The translations under genes were made by a program, and so were the position numbers. Of a DNA stretch of 64,000 nucleotides, positions 44,973 through 55,982 are shown piece after piece. The notes below the pieces were generated by a model. The model was not told where the DNA came from and did not search any database. It saw only the letters and a list, made by a program, of their open reading frames with translations. This stretch comes from Aurantiacibacter sp. D1-12 (GTDB taxonomy: Bacteria > Pseudomonadota > Alphaproteobacteria > Sphingomonadales > Sphingomonadaceae). The stretch lies in the NCBI RefSeq assembly GCF_028858515.1, contig NZ_JAPJZJ010000005.1, forward strand, positions 1 through 64,000. The letters are read 5' to 3'. The number at the start of each line of letters is the position of its first letter. The stretch's first letter is position 1.

Positions 44973-45518
44973 TTACCGCCGCGCTTGCGCGTAAAGATAC
45001 AGCCCGAAAGCAATTTCGATGGCGGCCATAGCCCACATCAGCGCGGGCCCTTGCGGGACTTGCATAAACAGTGCCGTACATCCCAGTGCTGTGGTAATCG
45101 CCCCGAGAAGCCAATAGCTGCGCAGCCCGTACGCGCTCTGGAACGGGAAATAATGCGTTGCCACAGCAAGAACCGCCACCGGCATCACCGCCTCGGGAAG
45201 GACGGGGATCAGCAACCATGCAGCGCCCAGCATTGCCACCATCTGGATAGTGCACTCAGGTACGATCTTGATCAGCGGGTTGGCTTTGTCTTCGGCTGGC
45301 AGTTTCAGGATCCCTCGCGTCACAAGCAGCGTGAGCGGAAAGATCAGGAAGCCACCGAAGAACAGCGCTGCAAATCCGTTTGCAAGATCACTCCGGGCAT
45401 AGACGATGCCTGCGACTAGCCAGACCAATCCAGAGATCGCCGTTCCCGGTCCACCATTGCCGAAAGCACGGCGCTGATCAGCCTGGGCCGCTTCTACACT
45501 TATTGTCTCACTTGCCAT
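44973..45518 (-). CDS. Multi-pass membrane protein, resembles DUF7010
   Basis: 181 aa. Six hydrophobic segments (for example TAISGLVWLVAGIVYA, AALFFGGFLIFPLTLLVT, MWAMAAIEIAFGLYLYAQARR). ATHYFPFQSAYGLRSYWLLGAI near residue 120 is the most distinctive block and recalls DUF7010 proteins; I am not certain of the family. Its start is 12 bp from the ligA stop, on the same strand, so it is probably cotranscribed with ligA. Function unknown. Confidence 0.7.
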   Translation of the reverse strand: MASETISVEAAQADQRRAFGNGGPGTAISGLVWLVAGIVYARSDLANGFAALFFGGFLIFPLTLLVTRGILKLPAEDKANPLIKIVPECTIQMVAMLGAAWLLIPVLPEAVMPVAVLAVATHYFPFQSAYGLRSYWLLGAITTALGCTALFMQVPQGPALMWAMAAIEIAFGLYLYAQARR

Positions 45519-45529
45519 TTTCGACCTCC

Positions 45530-48289
<2,760 letters not shown>

Positions 48290-48297
<8 letters not shown>

Positions 48298-48667
48298 GCA
48301 GGCCGACAGGTCTTGTTTCGACACGGGTCCCGAAACCGGCAATCAAAGGTCGGCCATTGGCTATCGCATCTTGTACAGAAGGCAAAGAAAGGCTGTTTTC
48401 GTGATCTGTCTTTGTCTGCCAGACCTCGGTTATCCAGAGCGAGTCTGGATCGCTCAGGTCTTCCGCTATCAGATAGGCGATGTTGCCGGGCATGTTGCGG
48501 GTCCCCGCCAAGAGGTGCCCAATCAGCTCGGCACGCTTGCCGGGATTGGCCCGAATTTGTCCGATCAAACCGTAGGTTTCTTCCACTGATCCTTCTCCTC
48601 CAATCGAATGCGCACAACCGCCAAGCACGGTCACGATTGACAGTCCGACAAATTCGCGGCGCTCCAT
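48290..48667 (-). CDS. ABM-domain monooxygenase-like lipoprotein
   Basis: 125 aa. The N terminus MERREFVGLSIVTVLGGCAHS shows a twin-arginine-like RREF and a lipobox (VLGGC), so the protein may be folded before export and then lipidated. The mature part (YGLIGQIRANPGKRAELIGHLL, YLIAEDLSDPDSLWITEVWQTK) is an antibiotic-biosynthesis-monooxygenase (ABM, dimeric ferredoxin-like) domain of the quinol-monooxygenase type. Exported versions are uncommon. ATG 48667 shares one base with the recN stop. Confidence 0.82.
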
Positions 48668-50331
48668 CACACCCCCTCCAGCAACCGATCCGCCTGTGCC
48701 CTCGCCTCTGGCGTAACTTCCGCCCCGCTGAGCATCCGCGCAATCTCTTCCTGCCGCCCACCTTCATCCAACCGCGCAACGGACGTTTTCGTCACCGTCC
48801 CGCTGGATGATTTCGCGATCAGGTAATGCGTCGAACCGCGCGCCGCGACTTGCGGCGAATGCGTCACCGCCAACAGCTGCCCATCACTCGCCAGTCGCGC
48901 CAGCCTCTCGCCAATGGCGGAGGCGACCGCACCGCCAACGCCGCGGTCGATCTCGTCGAATATCACCGTCGCTGCACCGCCCTGTTCGGCCAGCGCGACC
49001 TTCAACGCGAGAATGAAGCGCGAGAGCTCGCCGCCCGATGCAATCTTGCCCAGCGGTGCAAAGTCCGCGCCCGGATTGGTGGCAATCAGAAATTCGACCG
49101 CGTCCATCCCGCTCGCGCCCCAGCGGTCTTCGGGCAGCTGCGCAACCGAAGTCCGGAAGCGCGCGGCATCGAGCTTGAGCGGCACCAGCTCGGCAGCGAC
49201 CGCTTTGTCCAGTTTGGCTCCTGCTTTAACACGTGCCGCATGCAAAGCTTCGGCGGCCTTGCGATAGCTTTCGCCAGCTGCTGCCTCCGCCTTCTCCAGA
49301 TCTGCCAGATCGGCATCGCCCTGCTCGATAGCGTCCAGCCTGGCGCGAAGGCTGCGCATGACTTCTGGCAGGTCATCGACCTGGCAATCGTGCTTGCGGG
49401 CGAGCGCGCGCAGTTCGAACAGTCGCGTTTCGATCCGGTCCAGCTCCAGCGGATCATGCGTAAGCGCCTGCGCGGCTACTTCCAGCTTCTCTTCCGCCTC
49501 TCCCGCTTCGATCACCGCGCGATCGAGCGCTGCAAGGGCTTCAGCCAGCAATGCGTGTTCGGGCGCGATCCGGTCCAGCTTGCGCGCGGCAGAGCGCAGC
49601 CGGGCAAGCGGTGCATCCGAACCGTCCCAAACAAGCCGCAACTCTTCCAGATCGCCCTGCAGCTTCTCGCCCTTCTGCATGTCGGAGCGCGCGCCGGCGA
49701 GGGTTGTCTCTTCGCCAACCTCCGGCTCGATATTTGTGAGTTCGGAAAGGTGTGCGAGCAACAGGTCCTGATCGGCCTTCGCCTGTTCGATGCCCGCCCT
49801 CGCCTCTGCCAGAGCATCGCGCGCATGCCGCCAAGCGTCCCACGCAGCAGATACCCGCGCGGCATCTGCATCGGCGAACCGATCGAGCAAAACACGGTGA
49901 CCGCGCGGGTTCACCAGTCCGCGATCATCGTGCTGCCCGTGCAGCTCCACCAGCGCGCCCGCCAATTGCCGTAACAGCGCAACGCCCACCGGCTGGTCAT
50001 TCACCCACGCCTTGCTTCCGCCATCGGCCTTCAGGCGACGGCGGATAATCAGCGGCTCACCCGGTTCAAGCTCTACTTCAGCTTCGTTCAGCGCCTCCGC
50101 AATCGCGGACGGCATGGCGGCAAATTCGAAGGTCGCGGTAACACTCGCCTGCTCTTCCCCGCTGCGAACCAGGGCGCTCTCCGCACGTGCGCCCAGCACC
50201 AGCCCCAGCGCATCGAGCAGGATCGATTTGCCCGCACCCGTCTCCCCCGTCAGCACGCCAAGGCCGCGCCCGAACTCCAGATCGAGCGCGTCAATCAGCA
50301 CGATGTTGCGAATGGAAAGAGTGGTCAGCAT
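48667..50331 (-). CDS. recN: DNA repair protein RecN
   Basis: 554 aa. SMC-like ATPase for double-strand break repair. Walker A GVLTGETGAGKSILLDALGLVLG lies near residue 30, coiled-coil arms fill about 150-370, and the C-terminal ATPase half has FAPLGKIASGGELSRFILALKVAL (signature) and VIFDEIDRGVGG (Walker B). ATG 50331 (MLTTLSIRNIVL) is the usual RecN start. No clear alphaproteobacterial LexA box (GTTC-N7-GTTC) was found upstream. Confidence 0.96.
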   Translation of the reverse strand: MLTTLSIRNIVLIDALDLEFGRGLGVLTGETGAGKSILLDALGLVLGARAESALVRSGEEQASVTATFEFAAMPSAIAEALNEAEVELEPGEPLIIRRRLKADGGSKAWVNDQPVGVALLRQLAGALVELHGQHDDRGLVNPRGHRVLLDRFADADAARVSAAWDAWRHARDALAEARAGIEQAKADQDLLLAHLSELTNIEPEVGEETTLAGARSDMQKGEKLQGDLEELRLVWDGSDAPLARLRSAARKLDRIAPEHALLAEALAALDRAVIEAGEAEEKLEVAAQALTHDPLELDRIETRLFELRALARKHDCQVDDLPEVMRSLRARLDAIEQGDADLADLEKAEAAAGESYRKAAEALHAARVKAGAKLDKAVAAELVPLKLDAARFRTSVAQLPEDRWGASGMDAVEFLIATNPGADFAPLGKIASGGELSRFILALKVALAEQGGAATVIFDEIDRGVGGAVASAIGERLARLASDGQLLAVTHSPQVAARGSTHYLIAKSSSGTVTKTSVARLDEGGRQEEIARMLSGAEVTPEARAQADRLLEGV

Positions 50332-50426
50332 GGCGAGTGATTCCGTCATTACGACGCAGCTTCAAGCCGCGCAACGCAGGCCGCGAACTATCACCGATTC
50401 GACTCGAATCGATTCGCACGATAACC

Positions 50427-50435
50427 TGTGGATAA
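50427..50435 (-). promoter_or_regulatory. DnaA box (TTATCCACA on the minus strand)
   Basis: TGTGGATAA on the given strand is a perfect consensus DnaA box read in reverse. It lies in the 140-bp gap between recN and a PilZ gene, 22 bp downstream of the CGAATCGATTCG palindrome at 50405-50416. A single 9-mer occurs by chance fairly often, so function is unproven. Confidence 0.4.
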
Positions 50436-50471
50436 CTATATTTCGAACGACAGATTCGGGACGGGGTCGCA

Positions 50472-50807
50472 ATGAATGCAATGATCGGACGCACGCATCG
50501 CCGATATGCTCTTCACTTGCCGGTGGAGCTTCGCAGCGAAACGGCCAGCAAGGCAAAGGGCCTGCTGATTGAAATCTCGCAGGAATGTGCGCGCATCAGC
50601 CAGCTTGAACGCGATACTTACCAGCCAGGTGATACGGTTATCGTTCGCTCTCCTTGTGGCATGAAGCGCGAAGGTCGCATCCGCTGGACCCGCGCAACCA
50701 ACGCCGGTGTTCGTTTTGCAGACCCGCTTCGCTTGCACGAGTTGTCAGACTGGCTTTCAACACGGCATGAAAATCACGCGGCGGCGGATCTGCAATACGC
50801 CAGCTGA
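50472..50807 (+). CDS. PilZ domain protein (tandem copy 1)
   Basis: 111 aa, a single PilZ domain. RTHRRYALHLPVELRSETASK holds a basic RxxxR-like start, LLIEISQECARISQ replaces the usual DxSxxG loop, and GRIRWTRATNAGVRFADPLRLHELSDWL is the C-terminal strand. The central motif is degenerate, so c-di-GMP binding is doubtful. Followed after 86 bp by a similar gene; LLIEISQ and LLIELSQ, the ARIS motif and LHELSDW versus LNELSDF show they are paralogues. Both stand between bamD and recN on the opposite strand. Confidence 0.82.
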   Translation: MNAMIGRTHRRYALHLPVELRSETASKAKGLLIEISQECARISQLERDTYQPGDTVIVRSPCGMKREGRIRWTRATNAGVRFADPLRLHELSDWLSTRHENHAAADLQYAS

Positions 50808-50893
50808 GCTGGCAGCTGGGGCATTTTACAACACTTAGCGAATCTTAACCATTCAGCGGCGATACTACCCCTGAATTGAGGGGGAGCTGCGCC

Positions 50894-51223
50894 ATGTCGG
50901 TGCTGAGAATCCGGTCTTGCCGCCGTTATGCCGTGCGAAGCGAGGCCAAGCTGAAAGCCAAAGGGCAGCGCGCCCGCAGATGCCTGCTGATCGAGTTGTC
51001 GCAAATGGGCGCGCGCATCAGCGGCCTTGGCAAGCACTCGCTATCCGAGGGCGAAGAAATCTCGCTGGAAACTGCTCACGCCCGGCCGATCAAGGCCATT
51101 GTCAGCTGGAGCGATGAAAATCGCGCGGGTCTGCGCCTTACGCAGCCGCTGCACCTCAACGAACTCTCCGATTTTGTGGCATCCGCCCGCAAGGCCATCG
51201 CGGATCAAGCGCAGGTCGCCTAA
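50894..51223 (+). CDS. PilZ domain protein (tandem copy 2)
   Basis: 109 aa. SCRRYAVRSEAKLKAKGQR, CLLIELSQMGARISGLGKH and IVSWSDENRAGLRLTQPLHLNELSDF align with the gene just upstream. The SxxGARISG segment is closer to a canonical PilZ motif than in copy 1. ATG 50894 has GAGGGGGAGC upstream; the codons from 50876 are less likely. It converges with bamD, 11 bp from its stop. Role as a c-di-GMP receptor is likely but unproven. Confidence 0.82.
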   Translation: MSVLRIRSCRRYAVRSEAKLKAKGQRARRCLLIELSQMGARISGLGKHSLSEGEEISLETAHARPIKAIVSWSDENRAGLRLTQPLHLNELSDFVASARKAIADQAQVA

Positions 51224-51234
51224 CTGCCGGATCT

Positions 51235-52041
51235 TCACCCGCCGGTGCGCACGCGATCCGGCTGGTGTTCTTCCATCAGATCGAACGCCCGTTCGTACCA
51301 TTCGTTACCCGGATAGTTGGCGCCCAGAACGGCAGCGTAGCGCTGCGCCTCTTCAGGCACACCGATGGCGAGGTTCGATTCAACCAGACGATAGAGCGCT
51401 TCGGGCGCATGACTGGTGGTCTGGTAATCCTCGATCACGTTCTGGAAGCGAAGCGTAGCCGCAAGCCACTGGCCGGTGTTCTGGTAGAAACGGCCGATTT
51501 CCATTTCCTTGCCCGCCAGGTGATCATTCACCAGGTCGATCTTCACCCGCGCATCAGCGGCGTAGGGGCTGTCCGGATACCGGCGCACAATTTCGTTCAG
51601 CGAGGCGAGAGCCTGCTGGGTGATCGCCTGGTCACGCTCCACATCGCTGATCTGCTCGTAATAGCTGAGTGCTATCAGGTAATAGGCGTAAGGCGCATCG
51701 CGGTTACCCGGGTGGATCTGCAGGAAACGCGTCGCCGAACGGATAGCCTGGTTGTACTCGCGATCGGCATAGTAACTGAAAGCGCTCATCAACTGCGCGC
51801 GGCGCGCCCACGGCGAATAGGGGTGCTGACGTTCCACTTCGTCAAACAGCGCGGCAGCAAGCTGGAGCTCACCATTGTCGAGCCGCTGCTTGGCAGCATT
51901 GTAAAGCGATTCAACATCGCGCGCGACGTAAGCGAGGTCATTGTTGTCAGAACCGCCTCCGCCAAGGCTGGCGCACCCGGTAAGAGCAAGCGAAGAGACG
52001 GCGGCTGCAAGCGCGACGCGGATCGGTTTGGAAACTGTCAT
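51235..52041 (-). CDS. bamD: Outer membrane assembly lipoprotein BamD
   Basis: 268 aa. A lipoprotein signal (VSSLALTGCASLGG, Cys near residue 23) precedes five TPR-like repeats: YNAAKQRLDNGELQLAAALF, QHPYSPWARRAQLMSAF, YNQAIRSATRFLQIHPGNRDAPYA and ESNLAIGVPEEAQRYAAVLG. This is the BamD subunit of the BAM complex that inserts outer-membrane beta-barrels. ATG 52041 is chosen; codons from 52110 lie in the leader. It normally neighbours recN and ligA in related bacteria, which supports the call. Confidence 0.93.
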   Translation of the reverse strand: MTVSKPIRVALAAAVSSLALTGCASLGGGGSDNNDLAYVARDVESLYNAAKQRLDNGELQLAAALFDEVERQHPYSPWARRAQLMSAFSYYADREYNQAIRSATRFLQIHPGNRDAPYAYYLIALSYYEQISDVERDQAITQQALASLNEIVRRYPDSPYAADARVKIDLVNDHLAGKEMEIGRFYQNTGQWLAATLRFQNVIEDYQTTSHAPEALYRLVESNLAIGVPEEAQRYAAVLGANYPGNEWYERAFDLMEEHQPDRVRTGG

Positions 52042-52300
52042 GCGCCGCCTATAGCTAGAGCCGGGCTGAACGCCAAGTGAAGGTGTGGGAGAGAAGGCGA
52101 ATTTCCCCACCCGGGGGCTCCACCTCCGATTCCATTGGTTACATGCGTAATCGTCTCGACCCTCGTCGACCGTGATCAGCGGGTAATCGTATGGCGTCGT
52201 GCTTTATCGGTGTTGCGCGAAGGCTGATCGAACTTTGCGATCATTTCACACGGCGCCTGGCTATCTCACAATGCAACATAGCTGACGGATGAAACCATCG
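52042..52300. other. Non-coding stretch upstream of bamD
   Basis: No convincing coding sequence. The left part should hold the bamD promoter (leftward). Near its right end, TTGCGA at 52235 and CTATCT at 52261 might form a weak rightward promoter for the RNA candidate that follows, but the match is not strong. Confidence 0.4.
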
Positions 52301-52435
52301 GCAAAACCCGACAGCGGTCGTCCGGAGGGTAAGACGGACACGTCCATGGCCGCAATTCCATATCCGGGTTTTGCTCTGAGGCTCTTCGTTGACCGTTCCC
52401 CCCGAACATGGTCAGCGAAGAGCCTTCATTTTTCT
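52301..52435 (+). ncRNA. Candidate structured RNA or leader with intrinsic terminator
   Basis: GCAAAACCCG at 52301-52310 pairs exactly with CGGGTTTTGC at 52365-52374. Within this stem, GCGG (52314-52317) pairs with CCGC (52350-52353) and GTCCG (52320-52324) with CGGAC (52335-52339), giving a nested rod-like fold. A strong terminator hairpin follows at once. No open reading frame of credible quality spans it. It could be a separate small RNA or an attenuating leader of the oxygenase operon that starts at 52482. I do not recognise it as a known family. Confidence 0.5.
52379..52435 (+). terminator. Rho-independent terminator upstream of the oxygenase operon
   Basis: The arms AGGCTCTTCGTTGACC (52379-52394) and GGTCAGCGAAGAGCCT (52410-52425) pair over 16 positions with one G-U wobble; GTTC and GAAC extend the stem into the loop, and TCATTTTTCT follows. 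It lies 47 bp before the start of the first oxygenase gene and on its strand. Confidence 0.85.
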
Positions 52436-52481
52436 AATCGCAGGGTGGCGCTGCCCAGCCTGCCTTTCTATAGCGCAAGGC

Positions 52482-53219
52482 ATGGCAAAGGCGCTTTTCG
52501 AGCTTAATCCCGATCTGGACCGTGCAGCTCTTGCGGAGGAGTTCGCACGCGAGCGCCGGTTGCAAGTGCCCCAAGTGCTGACCGATGAGACTGCGCGCGA
52601 ATTGCGCATGGTCATGCAGCACCACACCGAATGGGGTATCGCCCTGCAGGCAGGAGCGACGGGGGAGCCGCGCAATTTCCGTCCAGCAGAGCTCAAAGAC
52701 CCGCAGAAACAGCGGCAAGCCATGGAAATGGGGCAGCAAACCGATCAGGCGGCTGCAAGGGGTGACTATGCCTATCGCGCACTGCGATATTCGCTTGTGG
52801 AAGGGCTGCAGAGCGGCTGGGACCCGGACAGCCCCTATGCGGTGCTCCTCGAACATCTCAATGCCGAACCGTTTCTCGGCTTTATGCGCACGATCACCGG
52901 CATGCCCGATCTGGTGAAAGCGGATGCCCATGCCAGCTGCTTCGCATCGCAGCACTTCCTTGGCCGCCACAATGACAGCCACGTCGCAGAAGGCTGGCGC
53001 ATCGCCTATGTCCTCAACCTCACCATCGATAACTGGCATCCGGACTGGGGCGGTTATCTGGTTTTCTATGACGAGGACGGCAATGTGGAGACCGGCTTCA
53101 AACCCGAATTCAACACGCTCAACCTGTTCGCCGTCCCGCAGGACCACGCGGTGACCTATGTCCCGCCATTCGCACCGAAGGGACGCTACGCGATCAACGG
53201 CTGGCTGCGTGATCGATGA
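52482..53219 (+). CDS. 2OG-Fe(II) oxygenase (prolyl-hydroxylase-like)
   Basis: 245 aa. The double-stranded beta-helix is seen in SQHFLGRHNDSHVAEGWRIA (HxD iron ligands near residue 163), YVLNLTIDNWHPDWGGYLVFYD, and QDHAVTYVPPFAPKGRYAINGW, which supplies the distal His near 221 and the Arg that binds 2-oxoglutarate. It would hydroxylate a small molecule, peptide or protein. Start ATG 52482 has only CAAGG upstream. The start of the next gene overlaps its stop by 4 bp (ATGA). Confidence 0.88.
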   Translation: MAKALFELNPDLDRAALAEEFARERRLQVPQVLTDETARELRMVMQHHTEWGIALQAGATGEPRNFRPAELKDPQKQRQAMEMGQQTDQAAARGDYAYRALRYSLVEGLQSGWDPDSPYAVLLEHLNAEPFLGFMRTITGMPDLVKADAHASCFASQHFLGRHNDSHVAEGWRIAYVLNLTIDNWHPDWGGYLVFYDEDGNVETGFKPEFNTLNLFAVPQDHAVTYVPPFAPKGRYAINGWLRDR

Positions 53220-54916
53220 TCGGCATGAATGCCGAGCAGTTTCTTGCGCAGGCGATGAACCAGGCGCAAGGCGGTAACGAGGCTGCCGCCCTCGCCACCC
53301 TGACACAGGCCAAATCGGCCCATCCAGAGCATCCGCGCATCTGGCACTTTGCCGGTAACCTGCTGTTACGGGCGGGCAATGCGGCAGACGCTGCCGGACA
53401 TTTCGGCAAGGCCCATGAACTCGATCCGGGCAACTTCGATTACGCCATCGATCAGGCTATCGCTCTGACAAGACAAGATAAAAACCATGAGGCACTTGCC
53501 GTGTTAGCCACGGTAGAAAATGTTGCAAACGGCCACGCGCACTTCTGGTCAACCCGCGCCAACGCTGCACGGGGAACCGGTGATTTTTCGACGGCTGCCG
53601 AGTGGTATGACCGCGCCCTCAAGATTGAACCCTCTCGTCCCAAGGCCTTGCATGGTCGCGCTACAGTTGCGCTGGAACGCGGCGAACCGGATGCGGTCGA
53701 GCTGTTTGACAAGGCATTGCAGGCCAATCAGGCCGATCCGCAGGCCTGGCTGGGCAAGGCCCAGGCACTGGACGTCGCCGGGCGAACACAAGAAGCGATT
53801 CAGATCGCCGAAGCGCTGGTCAATCAGATTCCGCAATGGATCGATGGCATCAGACTGCTCGCGCAGCTACGCCTCGGCCAAGGCGATGGTGACTTCGCCG
53901 CACCCTATCGCGAAGCGGCAAAGCGCGTGCCGCAAGATGCCAACATCCCGGCCGAGCATTGCAGGGAACTCGCCGCGCTCGATATGGCGCAAGAAGCAGC
54001 AGACATTGCTGCCGACGCTCGCCGCAGGTTTCCTGACAACCCCCACCTTGCAATGCTGGAAGCAATGCAGGCTGGTGCCGCAGGAGATGAGGACCGGGCG
54101 GAGGAAATCTGGCTATCCCTTGAGCTCGACAGGGTGGATCGCCACGTCTTTGAAGCCCGCCACTGGGTCCGCAGAGCAGACTTTGACCGCGCGTCAGCAG
54201 TCATCGACAAAGCGCTGGCCGCCGCGCCATGGGACATCGGTGCCTGGGCCTTGCGCGACGTGATTTGGCGGCTGTCCGGAGACGACCGTCATGAGTGGCT
54301 GCACGGCCAGACAGGGCTGGTTCAACTGCTTCCCCTAGCCGATGTCGAAAGCGTTCTGCCTGCAGCAATCGCTATTCTCGATCAGTTGCACGACAACGCC
54401 CATCATCCGTTGGGGCAGTCGCTGCGTAAGGGTGGCACACAAACACAAGGTCGCCTGTTCGACAGGTACGAGCCCGAAATTCAGGCGCTGCATCTGGCGA
54501 TAGCCGAAACGGTGAAGAACTATCGCGACCAATTGCCCGCGATGGACGACAGTCACCCCCTGCTTCGCCACAGAAACAAGGACTGGCGCTTTTCGGGCAG
54601 CTGGTCGATCCGCTTTATGGGCGGGACGGGGCACCATACCGCGCACCTCCATCCCGAAGGCATCGTTTCCTCTGCCTGCTATCTTGCTTTGCCTCCGGAT
54701 CTTGGTGCGGGGGAAGGTGAAAAGGCAGGCTGGATTGAGCTTGGTCGGCCGGCGCCCGATTTGCGCCTGGACCTGCAGCCGCTGCACGAACTCAAGCCGA
54801 AGGAAGGGCATCTCGCCCTGTTCCCAAGCACGCTCTATCACGGCACAAACCACTTTAACGAAGGGCGCCGGATGACGGTTGCCTTCGATGTCATCCCCGC
54901 TACACAGCAGACATGA
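53216..54916 (+). CDS. TPR protein with C-terminal 2OG-Fe(II) oxygenase domain
   Basis: 566 aa. Residues 1-340 are TPR repeats (AALATLTQAKSAHPEHPRIWH, STAAEWYDRALKIEPSRPKAL, RTQEAIQIAEALVNQIPQW). The C-terminal 200 residues match the TIGR02466-type oxygenase: HTAHLHPEGIVSSACYLALP holds HxHP near residue 473, GHLALFPSTLYHGTNHF the distal histidine near 540, and RRMTVAFDV the co-substrate arginine. The TPR part probably recruits a peptide or protein substrate. Coupled by 4-bp overlaps to genes on both sides, so three enzymes act from one transcript. Confidence 0.9.
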   Translation: MIGMNAEQFLAQAMNQAQGGNEAAALATLTQAKSAHPEHPRIWHFAGNLLLRAGNAADAAGHFGKAHELDPGNFDYAIDQAIALTRQDKNHEALAVLATVENVANGHAHFWSTRANAARGTGDFSTAAEWYDRALKIEPSRPKALHGRATVALERGEPDAVELFDKALQANQADPQAWLGKAQALDVAGRTQEAIQIAEALVNQIPQWIDGIRLLAQLRLGQGDGDFAAPYREAAKRVPQDANIPAEHCRELAALDMAQEAADIAADARRRFPDNPHLAMLEAMQAGAAGDEDRAEEIWLSLELDRVDRHVFEARHWVRRADFDRASAVIDKALAAAPWDIGAWALRDVIWRLSGDDRHEWLHGQTGLVQLLPLADVESVLPAAIAILDQLHDNAHHPLGQSLRKGGTQTQGRLFDRYEPEIQALHLAIAETVKNYRDQLPAMDDSHPLLRHRNKDWRFSGSWSIRFMGGTGHHTAHLHPEGIVSSACYLALPPDLGAGEGEKAGWIELGRPAPDLRLDLQPLHELKPKEGHLALFPSTLYHGTNHFNEGRRMTVAFDVIPATQQT

Positions 54917-55839
54917 GCGAAGACGCGACGGACAACGCTTGGAACACCTTCTGGGATCGCGAGCGCAAAGCGGGCCGCGCAGACAATGGCGGCGGCTGCT
55001 TGCCCGCTGGCTGGCAGGGCATCGCAGACACACAAAAGCGCGTCTGGCACAGCTTTAGCCGCACCCTGCCAAAGGGCGCCAGAGTTCTCGATCTGGCCAC
55101 AGGCGATGGAATTGTTCTGAAGATGATCATGGAAAAACGCCGTGATCTCAATCTCTTCGGGGTTGACCGGGCGGAAAGCATCCCGACGCCCCCCGCTGGC
55201 ATTACGCTCCGCGGCGGGGTGAGCATGGAAGACATCCCCTACCCCGACAATCGGTTTGCCGCTGTCACCAGCCAGTTCGGTTTCGAATATGGCGACATCG
55301 AAAGGGCGGCCGCTGAAATTGCGCGCGTCATTCAACCCAGCGGAAAGCTGGGTCTGATTACCCATCGCCTGTCCGGCCCGATTGTATCGCATAACCGCAA
55401 GCGCAAGGAACAGATTGCCTGGGCGATCGAGACTGAGGGCCTGATCGACACGGCGAGAAACAGCCTTGGTTTGAGAGACGCAGGTATCGCCGCAATTCCG
55501 CAGGCGATTATCGATGCGCCCGCAAAAGGCGCCTCCACATTCGGAAATGGCTCTGCGGCATGGGAAATCGCCGAGGCTGTCCGGCAAACTTTGCACATGG
55601 GCCGCAACGATGACCCCGCACGCGTCCGCGCTATTCTGGATGATATTCAGGCGCAGGCGAGCAACGAGATGGGGCGCATCGCCTCATTGGAATCGGCAGC
55701 AGCCACGGCCAGCGATGTCGACAATGTCGTTGCCGTGCTCGAGAAGGCAGGTCTGGCATTCCGTAGCGAAGCGCTGTTGACCGATGGCGTGTCCGCCAGC
55801 CCGTTTGCGGATTTCCGCACCTACGCCCGCGTAGACTGA
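54913..55839 (+). CDS. Class I SAM-dependent methyltransferase
   Basis: 308 aa. ARVLDLATGDGIVLKMIMEK is motif I, LFGVDRAES motif II, and MEDIPYPDNRFAAVTSQFGFEY motif IV/post-motif with GKLGLITHRLS after it. The C-terminal 130 residues (NEMGRIASLESAAATASDVD) form a helical lid. No substrate class is recognisable. Its ATG overlaps the TPR oxygenase stop by 4 bp, and a terminator at 55915 closes the operon. Confidence 0.88.
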   Translation: MSEDATDNAWNTFWDRERKAGRADNGGGCLPAGWQGIADTQKRVWHSFSRTLPKGARVLDLATGDGIVLKMIMEKRRDLNLFGVDRAESIPTPPAGITLRGGVSMEDIPYPDNRFAAVTSQFGFEYGDIERAAAEIARVIQPSGKLGLITHRLSGPIVSHNRKRKEQIAWAIETEGLIDTARNSLGLRDAGIAAIPQAIIDAPAKGASTFGNGSAAWEIAEAVRQTLHMGRNDDPARVRAILDDIQAQASNEMGRIASLESAAATASDVDNVVAVLEKAGLAFRSEALLTDGVSASPFADFRTYARVD

Positions 55840-55914
55840 CGTAATCTCAAAGACTTCTGTACTCCACCCGCTCTTTCGGAGAGCGGTTCGCGCATCTGTG
55901 CCCGAGCTCGGCAT

Positions 55915-55957
55915 AGAAAAAGGGCGGGAGACCCGAAGGTCCCCCGCCCCTTTTTCT
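55915..55957. terminator. Bidirectional rho-independent terminator
   Basis: AGAAAAAGGGCGGG and CCCGCCCCTTTTTCT form a long stem with one bulge; GACC, CGAA, GGTC form the tip. It lies between the convergent methyltransferase and TonB receptor genes and can end both, having A-rich and T-rich flanks. Confidence 0.9.
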
Positions 55958-55982
55958 GTGAGCTTACGCTCGGTTGGTTCGC

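Noticed and set aside
50332-50471. Replication origin near the DnaA box
   Set aside because: Only one DnaA box, no AT-rich unwinding region and no dnaA, hemE or parAB neighbours.
50332-50471. LexA-controlled promoter for recN
   Set aside because: No GTTC-N7-GTTC motif or its complement was found in the gap.
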